Below are positions 1 through 11,635 of a stretch of 64,000 nt of DNA, piece by piece; position 1 is the first letter of the stretch, and every line of letters starts with the position of its first letter. The translations under genes and the position numbers were made by a program. The notes beneath the pieces were generated by a model, which did not search any database, was not told the origin of the DNA, and worked only from the letters and a program-made list of their open reading frames with translations. Source of the stretch: Phocoena phocoena. Lineage: Eukaryota; Chordata; Mammalia; Artiodactyla; Phocoenidae. The DNA lies in contig NC_089220.1 in assembly GCF_963924675.1 (NCBI RefSeq), forward strand, positions 118,126,697 to 118,190,696, written 5' to 3'.

Positions 1-170
1 AGAACAGCCAATATTTACTGAGGACTCTTTGTATGCCAGGCACTGTGCTAAGTCCTTTCAGGTAAGAACTCATTTGATTCACACATGACTCTACTAGGTA
101 AATACAGCAACTCATCAACTCCATTTAACAGTCATGAGACAGAGACTCAGAGAAGTTAAGCAACTTGCCC
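1..170 (-). repeat. MIR SINE, antisense
   Basis: The sequence reads as a MIR in reverse. It has the 'tgccaggcactgtgctaag' block, then an 'actcatttgattc' block, and near the end 'gttaagcaacttgcccaag', all in the order expected for the antisense strand. It is diverged, as expected of an ancient mammalian SINE, and carries no gene. Confidence 0.8.
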
Positions 171-180
171 AAGTTCAGGT

Positions 181-960
181 TTCATGGTTCATTCATTCAT
201 TCATTCCTTCATTCATTCAAATAGTTTTTGGAGCACCTATTATGTTCCAGGCATTGTCCTCGATGCTCAGAAAACATGAGAGAAGAAAACAAAGAACTCT
301 GCCCTCATGGAGCTTACATTCTGGTGGAGGGAAATGGACACGAGAACAGACATTATAAGTAAATTATATAGTGTGTTCGAAGGTGATGAGTACTATGGGA
401 ACAAAAGAGGAGCAGAACTTAGGGAATGACGAGTCAGTATGTGGGCGGCAGGTTACGGTATTAAATAGGGTGGTCAGGGTGGCTGCATTAAGCAGGTGAC
501 TTTTTACCAAGACCTGAAGGAAATAAAAGGAGTTACCCTATGCTATCTGGGGGAAGAGCATCCTTGTGAGAGGGAAGAGCAAGTGCAAAAGTCCTGAGAC
601 TGGAACGTGCCAAGTGCCTGGTGTGTTTAGGAATTGTAATGGTGTCCAATGTGGAGGGAGAGGAGTGAATAAAGGAAAAAGGCAGGGGATGAGGTCAGAA
701 AGATACGTGAGAAGCCAGATCGTGTAGAATCCTGTAGCTATTTGGTTTTTACTCTGAGTAAAATGGTAAAGTGGTGGGGTGGGCGGGACCAAGTCTATTC
801 TCTGGTCGCCTAGTAGGAAAGAGATTATGGAGAAGGGGAGTCAAAGATGGAAGCAAGGAATAAGAGGCAATTACATGAATCCAGGCAGTAGTAGTGGAGG
901 GGTGACAAGTGTCTGGACTCTAAAAGTTTTGGGCTTTGGAGAGTGATTTAGAGAACTAAG
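181..960. repeat. Ancient mammalian interspersed repeat (class unresolved) with an ATTC tract at its start
   Basis: A short CATT/ATTC tract at 187-220 leads into 'gagcacctattatgttccag'-type sequence, then 'gccctcatggagcttacatt', 'ggtggtcagggtggc', 'gacctgaaggaa' and 'atctgggggaagagcat'. I recognise this string as a common ancient mammalian repeat but cannot assign its class with certainty (L2/MIR-related is possible). A later part of the same family seems to lie at 54,870-55,320. Confidence 0.5.
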
Positions 961-1474
961 TGCCTAACCCCGCCTTCCTCTAATTCTACTCTGCCTCCTT
1001 GCAGGTACACAGGAGTCTCTTTAAATTATCACAGATTCATTTGAAATCACACACCCCAAATAGGAAATAGTTCATTTAACTTCATTTAATACTAGCATTA
1101 CAGTTTCTAAAAATAACTTTCACCTTTTAAATTTCCTACAGACACTTTTTGAAAGTTAAATCCATCATCTCCACTTTTAAATTCCTCTCATAAAAAGGCT
1201 GTGTTTCTTCCTGTCTGTTTAAATCATATTCCACACTGAAATTGGTTATGTAACTTAGGAATGAAAACAATGTCATGCCTTACTTTTCGTATGTCTCCTG
1301 GGAGATTGCTACAGGAGGTGGAGTGGGGAATCAGTAAAGTCATAACCATAAAGCAATTTAATCTACTTTTTCTTAATTAAATGGGAAATATAAAATTCTT
1401 TTCAGTAAATGTATTAAATATAAAACACACTCCATTTCCAACTGGTTGCTAGGTAAAGCAGCAAAGACAAAGCG
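961..1474. other. Intergenic, nothing recognised
   Basis: AT-rich unique-looking sequence with no convincing open frame, splice signals or repeat family that I can name. Confidence 0.5.
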
Positions 1475-1660
1475 TCAGAGCTGGAAGGAAATATAAAGAT
1501 CGACTCCTCTGATCTCTTCCATAGCCCTCTGATGAGAAACCAGACCTGGGAAGGAAGAGAGCTGCCTGGATTGCACTGAGGTTAAGTGGCTGAAGCTCAG
1601 GTCCACCTTCAGACACCAGCCTAGTGCTTTACCCATACACAGTCTTTTCTGTGTCAGAAA
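1475..1660 (-). repeat. Possible MIR-family fragment
   Basis: Contains 'cagagctggaaggaaatataaagat', 'gaggttaagtggctgaagc' and 'cagcctagtgctttaccc'. These resemble the conserved core and tail of a MIR-type SINE, in diverged form. Confidence 0.45.
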
Positions 1661-1730
1661 AGACACAGCAAACAAAATTATGGGCTTTCAAACCTAGACT
1701 CTTAAAGCAATATGCACAGCAACTAGACCA

Positions 1731-1955
1731 GTGTTTCTAAGTGGGGCGATTTTGCCCTTGGGGGACTTCTGGCAACGTCTGGAGACGTTTTTTTTTTTTT
1801 TTTATCTGTTACAACTGAAGTGAGGGTGCTACTGGCATCTCACAAGTAGAGGCCAAGGATGCTGCTAAATATCCTACCGTGTACAGCCCTTCCTTGTCCC
1901 CAACAAAGGATAATTCAGTCCCCAAAGTCAACAGTGCCAAGATGAAGAAACCCTG
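1731..1955 (-). mobile_element. MER20 (hAT-Charlie non-autonomous DNA transposon), antisense
   Basis: Starts 'ccagtgtttctaagtggggc' and continues through the typical 'ctggagacg' and 'tactggcatctcacaagtagaggccaaggatgctgctaaatatcct' segments, which is MER20 read in reverse. A T-run of about 18 at 1786-1803 interrupts it. A second MER20, in the opposite orientation, lies at 49,160-49,380. Confidence 0.8.
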
Positions 1956-1964
1956 AACTAGAAC

Positions 1965-2116
1965 CAGTTTGTCAACACTCAGCTGCATTTTAGAATCACC
2001 TGGGTGTCCGCAGACCAATGAATCAGAATCTCTAGGAGAGGGGGTCGAGCATCAGTGTTTTTGGAAAGCTCTCCAGGTGATCATAATGTACCCAAAGTTT
2101 GAAAATCACTGGTTCA
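1965..2116 (+). mobile_element. MER5A (hAT-Charlie non-autonomous DNA transposon)
   Basis: The run 'ttttagaatcacctgggtg', 'aatgaatcagaatctctagg', 'agctctccaggtgatcataatg' and 'gtttgaaaatcactggttc' is the MER5A pattern in sense. It directly abuts the MER20 copy upstream. Confidence 0.8.
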
Positions 2117-2302
2117 ACCCCTACAAATTGGAAAATGAATCACACCACCAACCGAAGAAGATATTTAGCCCTTACTATGTGTCCACCAGAAACTGGAGGA
2201 GATATAAAGCACTTCACAGCACAGTCCTTGCCTTAGGGGGCTCACAGTCTGGATGAAGAACAGACCAGGAATCACTCATTTGTTGTGGGTTATTTAGGTG
2301 AC

Positions 2303-2335
2303 GAATGAAGATCCACTCCTTCGGGATCTTCATTC
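2303..2335. repeat. Perfect 12-bp inverted repeat (hairpin) with 9-nt loop
   Basis: GAATGAAGATCC at 2303-2314 and its exact reverse complement GGATCTTCATTC at 2324-2335 enclose the 9-base loop ACTCCTTCG. A third 'gaatgaag' follows a few bases downstream. No gene is nearby that would explain it as a terminator or processing site. Confidence 0.8.
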
Positions 2336-3299
2336 CCAAAGAATGAAGAGGAGGAAGGGCTTTAGCAAAGAGAAGGCAGCAAAGAGCCGTGAGAAATCAG
2401 AGGGCTCCTGAGTTGTCACCAAAGGTGAGTTTATTGGTGGGACTACTTCACTCATTTTGCATCTTTGTATACATTTACTTCTATGATCAGAAAAAGCCTT
2501 ATTTTTTTCAGTCTGCTAGAATTGGGTTAACCTTTTAAGGTATGTTACTTTACCCTCCAAATTATAATTATACATGATTTAATAATATTAAATATAATGT
2601 ATGTGCGTTACTAAGCCCCGAGAGACTGCTTTATTGCTTTTTAAAAAAAATTATACATGCAATTCGGTGTAACTGATACATTAAGAATATAATTGTCCCC
2701 TTACAGTTATTGGGTTAATTAAACCCATCTTTCCCATTGGGAATTGTGTCCCTTAAGGATATCTTGTTCAGATTCTTTAACTTGCCTGTCATTTTTGTGG
2801 TTACAACTCCTTCACTTCACAGTATAGGACACAGTATCTAAGACATAGTCTTTTTCATTTTTAAACTAGTGTCTATTCAAAACCTGTTTCCCCCCCTCCC
2901 TACAGGCACTGGTGGCTATAGGCAGTGGTTTTCAACTCTAAACAGACCCAACACTCCTTGTAATAACAATTATGTGGTTAATAGCTGCTTTACTATGTTG
3001 AAATAGAATTCATATGTAGTATAACTTATCTACATATAAAATTTTTTAAAATCAATATATATTGATCGTCCCTTCTCCCCCCATGTATTCTCCATGCTCT
3101 TATGGCCTGCTCTGGGCCCAGAGAGGCAACCTCCACAGACTGTATCCACCAGGGGCTCCTGTTGCATTAGGCCAATAGGAGGCACTGATACAAAGGCCAC
3201 AGCAAAAGGAGAGAGGTGAGGGTATTTATTCCCTGCCCCACTGAGGTACCAACAGTGTTGACATATCTCTGTAGACATATAGTCACAGCTCATGTGTGT
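2336..3299. other. Intergenic, nothing recognised
   Basis: AT-rich sequence without a convincing gene. Short diverged repeat fragments may be present but I cannot name them. Confidence 0.45.
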
Positions 3300-3650
3300 G
3301 TGGGGTGAACTAGCCTGCTAAGGCTGCCATAACCACAGGCTGTGTGGCTTCAACAACAGACATTTATTTTCTCACAGTTCTGGAGGCTGGAAGTCCAAGG
3401 TCAAGGTGCCTACAGGGTTGATTTTTGGTAAGGCCTTTCTCCTTAGCTTGAAGACAGCTACCTTCTCTGTGACTTCACATGGCCTTTCTTCTGTCCCTGG
3501 TGTCTCCCTCTCTTCTTATATGGACCCCAATCCTATTGGATTAGCGTCCCACCCTTTCATCTTTAAAGGTCCTGTCTCCAAATGCAGTCACATCCTGAGG
3601 TACTGGGGGTTTAGGACTTCAGAGTATGAATTTGGGAAGGGTATTATCTC
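3300..3650 (-). mobile_element. MLT1-type LTR (ERVL-MaLR), antisense
   Basis: Reads 'gctaaggctgccataac', 'acatttattttctcacagtt', 'ctggaggctggaagtccaag', then 'ccaaatgcagtcacatcctgag' and 'ggacttcagagtatgaatttggg'. This is the reverse of a solo MaLR long terminal repeat. No internal gene sequence accompanies it. The 123-codon open frame across it (3,406-3,777) is a chance product of the LTR. Confidence 0.8.
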
Positions 3651-3659
3651 AACATGTAA

Positions 3660-4375
3660 ATACTTGGGAATGACTGTCCCCAGAAGACATCTTGAAGTAC
3701 TGCTGTCAGCTCTTTGCACCATGAATGGGCTTGGATGGATCATGGATATGGATACCGGGGTTTTTATCAGAGACTAAAATACCGCTAGTGGCCGTGTCAT
3801 TTGGGACCTGGTTTTCTGCAATGGTGAACAACTCCTGGAAAAGTTCTAAATAAAAGGAAGCCCAACTTTCCTTTGATTTACATAGTAGTTGAATTTCTGG
3901 AAATGCAGTGTACATTAAAACCATGTAAAAACTACTTTGTTTAAAATGGAGTTTGCTTCTAGGCTCAGATGATCATATGCAGGTCTTTTACCTACATGAA
4001 TGTCCACTGGGACATTCTAAAACCATGTGGGACAAAGGACACTTATTTCTTGTGCAGGACTGTCCCAAAAATGGCAGGGCACCTAGGACCCCTGACCCTG
4101 CCCTTCAAATGCTCCCAAAGTGCCCCCAGGGTGTGCCCCCCAAGCACAAAATTCCAGGGGATTGCAAGTGGGGTGGGGTAGTTGTGGCCTCTGCTGCCCT
4201 CTGCTCCTTTCTGGCGTTGGAGTCTGGGAGGAGAGGTGGGATGGCAGGGGGTGGGGAGAGATCACTGTCTGTAGTGAGGATTCTCTCCTCTCTCAGGTGG
4301 TTATCATGATTCTGTGGCTCGCAGTGACCGATCAGGCAAGTCTTCTGTGGAACTCATGTGAGTTTGATGTTTTCT
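3660..4375. other. Intergenic, nothing recognised
   Basis: Moderately GC-rich around 4,080-4,260, with overlapping short open frames on both strands but no splice-site pattern or recognisable protein. I see no supportable gene. Confidence 0.45.
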
Positions 4376-5710
4376 TTTTTAAATGATCTTTTTGAGATAT
4401 AATTCACATACCAGAAAATTAAAGCGTACAACTCAACAATTTTTAGAGAGTTCTGCAACTGTCACCGCAATCTAATTTTAGAACATTTTCATCACCCCCA
4501 AATAAATCAGGGACTCAATAGCAGTCGTTATTCATACTGTACCCCCAGCCCCAGGCAACCACTAATCTACTTTCTGTCTCTGAAGATTTTGGAATCATAC
4601 AATATGTGGTCTTTTGTGACTGGCTTCTTTCACTTAGCAGATTATATACAGGTTTATCCATGTTGTAGTTTGTTATCAGTACTTCATTCCCTTCTATAGC
4701 CAGATAATATTCCATTATATGAATATACCACCTTTTATTTATCCATTCATCAGTTGATGCACATTTGGATTGATTCCATGCTTTTGACTATTATGAGTAA
4801 TGCTGCTGTGAACATATTATACAAGTTTTTGTGTGTATGTATGTTTTCATTTCCTCTGGGTATAGACCTAGGAGTGGAATTGCTGGGACATACATATTTC
4901 TATGTTTAACCTTTTAAGGAAATGCTAGACTGTTTTCCAAAGCAGCTCCATAATTTTACATTCCCACCAGCAGTGTATAAGGGTTTTAATTTCTCCACTT
5001 CTGCACAAATGCTTGTTATTATCTGCCTTTTTGATTATATACATACTGAGTAGGTGCGACGTGATATTTCACCGTGGCTAATGATTAGTGATGTTGAGCA
5101 TCTTTTCAAGTGCTTGTTGGCCATTTGTATATATTCTCTGGATAAATGTTTATTCAGAAAATTTGTCCATGTTTTAACTGGATAATTTATTTTTATAAGT
5201 AGTTTTATAAGTAGTTTTTATAAGTAGTTTTTTATAAGTAGTTTCTCAGGTATGATTCACAAGTATTTTCTCTTATTCTGTGGGTTGTCTTTTCACTTTC
5301 TTGATGGTGCCTTTGAAGCACAAAAGTTTTAAATTTTGATGCAATTCAGTTTATCTATTTTTTCTTTTGTTACTCATGCTTTGGTGTCATATCTAAGAAG
5401 GCTTCGCCCAAACCAAGGTCACAAAGATTTACTCATACAATTTCTTCTAAGAGTTTTATAGTTTCAGCTCTTACACTTAGGCCTATGATCCATTTTGAGT
5501 TAATTTTTGTATATGGCTTGAAGAAGGGGTCCAACTTCATTCTTTTGCATGTGGCTATCCAGTTGTCCCAGCACCATTTGTTGAAGAGACTATTCTTTCC
5601 CCACTGAATTGTCTTGGCACCCTTGTCTGTCAACATGGTTTTATTTCTGGACTCTCAATTCTACTCACTGATCTATAAGCCTATACTTATGTCAGTGCCA
5701 CACTACTTGA
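4376..5710 (-). mobile_element. L1M LINE fragment, antisense 3' portion
   Basis: Begins with the antisense L1 3' UTR text 'gagatataattcacataccag' and continues through 'caggcaaccactaatctactttctgtctc', 'ataatattccattatatgaatat' and 'gaacatattatacaagtttttgtg'. It then enters the ORF2 carboxyl-terminal region, where the minus strand near 5,450-5,630 encodes a Cys/Trp-containing L1-like stretch. It is broken by many substitutions and is not functional. Confidence 0.85.
5195..5246. repeat. Short tandem array 'ataagtagtttt'
   Basis: Four successive copies of a 13-16 base unit (ataagtag followed by a growing T-run) lie inside the antisense L1. The unit lengthens from copy to copy by added T residues, as in replication-slippage expansion. 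Confidence 0.75.
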
Positions 5711-7095
5711 TTACTATACCCATATGGGTTCTAAAATGGACCTTCCAAGGGCCTCCCCCATTTCATACTTCCCCTGATATGGGAGATCCAGCTCCTTTTC
5801 AACCTCTCTCATTCGCTCCATTGCAGACACCACAGGGATTTACCCCATATCCTCTTACTGCTGGCCCACAAAGCAAACAGTCCTCACAGATGAGATAACG
5901 AGCCCATTTTCAAGGACTTCTCAACTCATGAAAAGCTCAAGTATTCATATATGCCAAAAGATGGATGTGCAGGCTCCTTCAACACTGAGATATGGATTTG
6001 GGAGTCTCAGAAAAGTTCTCCAAGTTATGGGGGTAGTGGAAATAGTCTGGGCAAAGTGTGTAAAGAGAGAAAGCCATGGATAAAACCCCAGGTGGTGGAT
6101 GAAAAGCCAATAAAAGAGTCTGAGAAGTAGTGATCAAACAGGAAGGAGAAAAATTAGAAAAGCATGGCATCATGAAAACCAAAAGAAAAAAAGCATTTTT
6201 CAGGAGGCTGCAATCAGGAGACATATGCTCAAGAAACCTTATGTAAACTCCATAGTTGAGCTTCTGTTTGGACTGTGTTGCCATAGGAATGCCAACCCAG
6301 GTGAGCAAGCAGGAAAGGGGATCCAGTTTCTCTAGTTGGAGCCAGCAATGGTTTGGATTCAAGGTTTCTGTCATCAAAACTAGATGTTTACTCTCCTGTG
6401 ATCCTGTTTGCCTAGGATACTATCCTATCCCTATCATTGGTGAACTCTATTCTCTCACGCAGTTTTGAATAGAGTCACTGTACACCAAAGTGTTTCTGGT
6501 CCCTTTCTCTTCTGCCAACCTGTTCAGTTATAATGTAAACTTCATGTGATACAAATACAATTGAAAGAGAAAATATTTTTTCTGTTTTAAAAGCTCTCAA
6601 GAGGGTAGGGACAGAAACCAACAGGTAAGATAATATTGATGGGTATGGAAATTTACAAGGCAGGTTAGTAGTGGGAAGGAAGGGATTGAGAGCACAAGAT
6701 GTCATCAGAATACTGAGTATCTGGAGGAGGATGGGATGGGGGTTAGGACTCAGAAAGGCAGAGACAAACTCTGGTGGCCCTACACTTTTGCTACACGTGC
6801 CTATTCTAGATCATTTTATCGCCAGAACCAAAATGATCTTCTCAAAGTCAACCTGACAATCTCATACACTTGGTGGCATTACCCACTAAACTCTGAAGTG
6901 ACCCACCTGGTTTCCTGCCATTACCTCCTAATTAAATCCATCTGCAGAACCAACAGTTGCTGAATGGTGTACAATCAATCTTATTGTTAGAAGGTATTTT
7001 AGGGAGAGGGCTAATTCTTAAATTTTGATGTATTCTTGAAACTCTTCTTAAGTTTGAAATTATAACTTTGACTTAGATTCACCAACTGTTTATAT
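5711..7095. other. Intergenic, nothing recognised
   Basis: Contains several short open frames, among them a 132-codon minus-strand frame at 5,979-6,377. None has a recognisable domain or exon borders. Treated as non-coding. Confidence 0.45.
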
Positions 7096-7571
7096 TTTGC
7101 CCCATTTGCAGCCTTATTCTCTCTGTTTCCCCTCCCTCCTCCTCCCTATGCATGAACACAGACCTTTTTTCTTTTCTGAACTATTTGAAAGTAAGTTGCA
7201 GACATCATACTCCTTGCTCTTCTAAAAATACTTTGCCAAGGACAAGGACATTCTCATAAATACCCACTGTTCAACTGTCAAAATAAGGACATTTATCATT
7301 GATACAATATTAACCACAGAACATTTTCAAATGTCAGGATTGCTCCATTAACAACATTAATACCTATTTTTCCTTTCTTCAGGATCCAGTCCAGGATCAC
7401 ATGCTGTATCTAGCTGTCATAGTTTTTTAGTCTCTTTTAAACTAGAAGAGCTCTTTGGCCTTTTTTGTCTTTCTTGACCTTGTCATTTTTGAAGAACATA
7501 GGTCAACTATTTTGTGGAATGTCCCTCACTTTGTTTCTGTGAGTTTCCTGTGGTTAGATTCAGACTATGTA

Positions 7572-7794
7572 GTGTTGACCCTTGAACAACGAGGGGGGTT
7601 AGGGGTGCCAACTCTCTGCACAGTGGAAAATCTGAGTATAATTTTCACACGGCCCTGTCTGTCAGCGGTTCCTCTGCACCCCCGGATTCAACCAACAGCG
7701 GATCATGTAGTACTGTAGTGTTCACTACTGGGAAAAAAGTCCATGTGTAAGTGGACCCCCGCAGTTCAAGTCCATGTTGTTCAAGGGTCAGCTG
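7572..7794. mobile_element. Tigger-type non-autonomous DNA transposon (MITE)
   Basis: The left end (TTGACCCTTGAACAAC) and right end (GTTGTTCAAGGGTCA) are inverted copies, and the element is flanked by TA on both sides (7570-7571, 7795-7796), the target duplication of Tc1/mariner/pogo elements. The internal 'ccgcagttcaag' and 'gcggatcatgtagtactgtag' stretches fit the Tigger-type elements common in mammals. No coding capacity. Confidence 0.85.
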
Positions 7795-7969
7795 TATTTT
7801 TTCAGGAATACCACAAAAGTGATGGTGTGTCCTTCTCAATGACCATATCAGAAACACAATGTTGGTTTGTTCCAGTATTGGTGATGTTAACTTGGACTAC
7901 TTGGTTAAGGTGGTGTCCACCAGGTTTCTCAGCTATAGTTACTATCTTTTTCTTTATAATGAAAAAGTA

Positions 7970-8272
7970 GGGCTTCCCTGGTGGCGCGGTGGTTGAGAGT
8001 CTGCCTGCTAATGCAGGGGATGAGGGTTTGAGCCCTGCTCTGGGAGGATCCCACATGCAGCGGAGCAACTGGGCCTGTGAGCCACAACTACTGAGCCTGC
8101 GTGTCTGGAGCCTGTGCCCCACAACAGGGGGGGCCACGGCAGTAAGAGGCCCGCGCACAGCGATGAAGAGTGGCCCCCGCTTGCCAAAACTGGAGGAAGC
8201 CCTTGCACAGAAACGAACACAGCCAAAAATAAAAATAATTAAAAGAAACCTCAACATTAAAAAAAAAAAAAA
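7970..8272 (+). mobile_element. CHR-type tRNA-Glu SINE, longer form
   Basis: Starts 'gggcttccctggtggcgcgg' with the tRNA-derived head, including the B-box-like 'ggtttgagccct', and ends in an A-rich tail at 8,259-8,272. The longer 3' part ('gccaaaactggaggaag...') distinguishes it from the short copies. A probable duplication of 'aaaaagta' flanks it. Confidence 0.85.
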
Positions 8273-8640
8273 GTAATTTGTGTGAAGATACTTTGAAACT
8301 GTAAATATAATGTTCCTCATCAAACTTTCACCTACTAGTTTTGGCATCCCTTGATGATTTTCTAACTCCAGCATTGTTTTACAAGTTGGCATTCTACTGT
8401 ATGGAAGAGCGTTCCCTTCTCCCCCATTTATTTTTTAATTCATTACTTTATTTCACCATGGACTCATAGATTTTTATTTTATTCGAATGTTATAATCTAT
8501 TATCATGATTTATTTTGATGCTTAAATTATACCATATTTGGCCAGTGGGAACCCCTATAAGCTGAGTCCAGCATCATTTTGATATGTCCCCCTCATTCTT
8601 CTTTCAAGGAATTTTAAGAATTCCAGTTTAGTCATTTAGT

Positions 8641-9599
8641 TGACTCAACTGGCCTCTGGTTTGCTCAGACCTCATGGCTAAGTCTAAGAAATAAAATGCA
8701 AATGAGATATAACTAGCAGTAGGACTTTTCTCACAATCTGCACATTGCATTTATTTTTAAAGCATTTAAGATTGCATTATATACTTTGCATTATTTTATG
8801 CTACTAGCTTATAGTCACATTAAAAATCCAGCTCTTTCAGTATAAATTAACAGTAAAGCTTCTTAGTCATCATGGCGACTGAAATCCTGCTCCAAACTAA
8901 CTTAAATGCTAGACAAAATACAATCCAAAACATTTAAGAATATAAATCAGAGTATAAGAGCAAGAAAGAGAAATCTCCAGGTACTAGAACAAAGAAGGAA
9001 TAAAAACAAAGGAATGAACAAGGGCACGATGGTTCACAGGGGAATCACATACGGCACCTGAATATGGGCCTTAACCACTGGGGCTGAGGTCTTAATGTCA
9101 AAGAAAAGGAAAGGAGATGATGCTTCTACAGTGGGGAGCTGGCCAGGACCATGAAGGAGGCTCTCTTTGAAATGAAGACTAGAAAAACTGACTCACGGGT
9201 CTAAAAAGGAACAAGGAAGTACAGTATCTGCCAATCGTGGGTAAATAAGGTCACTGATGAGAAATCAGACACCAAAACTGTGCCCATGCAGATATATGGA
9301 GTCCAAATTCACACTACTGTGAGGTTCAGAAACTTCAGGCTAAGAAATTTAACACAGAAACCTGTCTAGAACTGATAAAACCCACAGGACCTAACAAATG
9401 ACATGTCTACAACCTTGGACACACGAGACTCTATGCAAACAGCTCTCACTAAATGTGAAGTCAGTCAAAACTTGCAAACCATGAGGGGGAGTCAGTGAAC
9501 TGACAAGTGGGAGTACACCTGGAACTAACAGAATAATCTCAAAGATACTTAAACAAATATATTTAAACATCCAAAGAATTTTTTTTTAAAGAGAGACCA
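8641..9599. other. Intergenic, possibly old LINE remnant
   Basis: From about 8,870 the purine-rich text ('catggcgactgaaatcctgctcc', 'agagaaatctccagg', 'gaagactagaaaaactgac') might be an old L1 5' region, but I cannot confirm it. No gene is seen. Confidence 0.35.
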
Positions 9600-9654
9600 C
9601 AAGGCAAGAACAGGCTGAGACATTTAAAAAATTAGTCATTGAAACAAACTGATA

Positions 9655-9800
9655 TTATGTCAGCTTCCTCTCATCTTGTGTCACTAGTAACTTCATTCAG
9701 TAAATATCTACTATGTGCTAATCACATACTGGCACTGGAAACACAATGATAAAGATACAGCTGCAGTCCTCAAGAAACTTACATTCCATTCTTTTAACTT
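9655..9800. repeat. Ancient L2/MIR-like fragment
   Basis: The run 'cattcagtaaatatctactatgtgctaatcacatactggcact' followed by 'ctgcagtcctcaagaaacttacattc' is of the same style as the repeat at 181-360, in degenerate form. Confidence 0.5.
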
Positions 9801-10037
9801 TAAGGGAGGATAACACATTGATTTCCAGATAAACTGTTATATTTTTTCTCTTTGTCATACAGGAAATTTTATAAATAAATGTTTATCATGTCTTTAAATT
9901 GAGTAGGAAAGTGGCATTAATACAAATCACCCTCATCTCTTTTCTAAGCTCGCAGTATTTGCTGTTTTGCTTTGGTGGGTTGTTTGGGATTTAGGAGCTT
10001 TGCTGCGGTGCTGGGGTTTAAAAAGTGGAAGGGCCGC

Positions 10038-10251
10038 GGGCTTCCCTGGTGGCGCAGTGGTTGAGAGTCCGCCTGCCGATGCAGGGGACGCGGGTTCGTG
10101 CCCCGGTCTGGGAAAATCCCACATGCCACGGAACGGCTGGGCCCGTGCATGAGCCATGGCCGCTGAGCCTGCACGTCCGGAGCCTGTGCTCCGCAACGGG
10201 AGAGGCCACAACAGTGAGAGGCCCGCGTACCGCAAAAAAAAAAAAAAAAAA
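10038..10251 (+). mobile_element. CHR-2-like SINE, short young form
   Basis: Runs from 'gggcttccctggtggcgcag' to 'cgcgtaccgc' plus an 18-A tail. GGAAGGG flanks it on both sides (about 10,027 and just after the tail), which fits target-primed insertion. Its head resembles tRNA-Glu but it is not a tRNA gene. Confidence 0.9.
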
Positions 10252-11185
10252 GGAAGGGTTGAAGGAGCACAGGTGGAAGACTAATTGCTATATGCCGGTG
10301 ACGTGAAATACCTGTAAACAGCTTAGTCACAGCTCAGCCTCAGCTTAGCCCAGCTTCCCTTTCCTTACCACCACGAAGGCAAGTCTACAATTAAATATAA
10401 TCAAGTTTTTTTATTACAGAGTACTCTTACAAAATCAATCACTTGTATGAGGTCATTTGTTGTTAGAACAACAAAACATCAATTCAGGCAGGCCAGCAGC
10501 TGGCACAAAAAACACCTTTGTTCATGCTTTTAGTGTATCCTTGTAGTGAGATGGTCTCTTTACCTGTGTTACCAATCACTGCTAATGGTACTACACAGCA
10601 AAAGAATGATGCTTTACGTTCATTGGATCCTGGCCTCAGAAGAAAAGAAAAATAGAACAAAACAGAACTAGGATGATTTTTTTCGTCTAGGGTACATAAA
10701 ACCAAGACTAAAGGCTATGTGATTTTTAAACAATCTCTTTAACCATTTTTAAAGTTTTATAAATTCAAGTGGTTTACTTTCGACAGCTCATGAACTAATT
10801 TTAGTTAATTTGAAATAGATATGGCGAACTCTAGGTATTTCACCATACTTGTTTTCCTCTGTACTTGAATTGTCTTTTTTTCCAAATCAAATTGAGACAT
10901 TTTAGTAGCTGTTCTGGTGGCTCTTAAGTAGTTGAGCTACTCACTGATATCAGTTGTAAAAAATTTCATAGCAGCCAGGAAATCTGGCCAAATATTAGAC
11001 AAAAACTCAATGTTGAAATGAAGCACACTAGTTGTTATACTTGTTTCAAAAATTTGACTCTTACTGGCTTTCCCAAATCATTTTCCAAAGGTGAAAAGAT
11101 CTTATGGAAGTTTAGGTAGTAATTTCTCACTTAAAAGGAAATATGGTAACACAAAAACCTAGAGGAACAATGGTGTACATTCAAA
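10252..11185. other. Intergenic, nothing recognised
   Basis: AT-rich sequence with a 73-codon open frame on the minus strand at 10,484-10,705 that has no recognisable features. Confidence 0.45.
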
Positions 11186-11189
11186 ACTG

Positions 11190-11635
11190 CAAAGTAACCT
11201 TAAAAGGCTATATATTGTATAATTCTAACTATACGATGTTCTGGAAAAGGCAAAACTAAGGAGACAGTAAGTTTAGTGTTTGCCAGGGGTTTGGTGCAGG
11301 AGGAATGAATAAAGGCAGAGCACAGAGGATTTTAGGGCAGTGAAACTACTCTGTATAAAGGTGGATTTGTCATTATACATTTGTCCAAACCCACAGAATG
11401 TACCAGGCCAAGAGTGAATCCTAATGTAAACTGTGACCTTTGGGTGATAATAATGTGTCAATGTAGGCTCATCAATTGTAACAAATATACCACTCCGGTG
11501 CAGGATTTTGATAGTGGAGGGGGTTGTACATATGCAAAGAGCAGAGTGTATGGGAAATAACTACCTTTTTGCTCAATTTTGCTGTGAATCTAAGACTGCT
11601 CGAAAAATAAATTCTGTTCAAAAAAAAACAAAACT
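11190..11635 (+). mobile_element. L1M 3' UTR fragment, sense
   Basis: Contains the ordered L1M 3' landmarks 'ttctggaaaaggcaaaacta', 'gagacagtaag', 'ggcagtgaaactactctgta', 'ttgtcattatacatttgtcc', 'tttgggtgataataatgtgtc' and 'ctcaattttgctgtgaat', ending in an A-rich tail. It is 5' truncated with no coding part. Confidence 0.85.

Larger units (their letters stand above)
7096..8640. mobile_element. Ancient LINE-1-class (L1M/HAL1-like) sequence, split by two later insertions
   Basis: The stretches 7,096-7,569, 7,797-7,969 and 8,273-8,640 read as one continuous old LINE-1-class sequence (landmarks 'ctatttgaaagtaagttgcagacatcat', 'gatgttaacttggactacttggttaaggtggtgtc', 'actttgaaactgtaaatataatg'). 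A Tigger MITE and then a CHR SINE interrupt it. Orientation and subfamily not resolved. Confidence 0.6.

Noticed and set aside
7802..8392. 196-codon minus-strand open frame
   Set aside because: It runs through the antisense of a CHR SINE and the flanking old LINE. Similar frames recur in every SINE copy (for example at 9.9-10.3, 31.4, 34.1, 36.0 and 48.6 kb), so it is repeat-derived and not a gene.
10040..10250. tRNA-Glu-like sequences at the heads of the SINEs
   Set aside because: The tRNA similarity is only that of the SINE head. No copy keeps a full cloverleaf with a mature 3' end, and all are followed by SINE bodies and A-tails.
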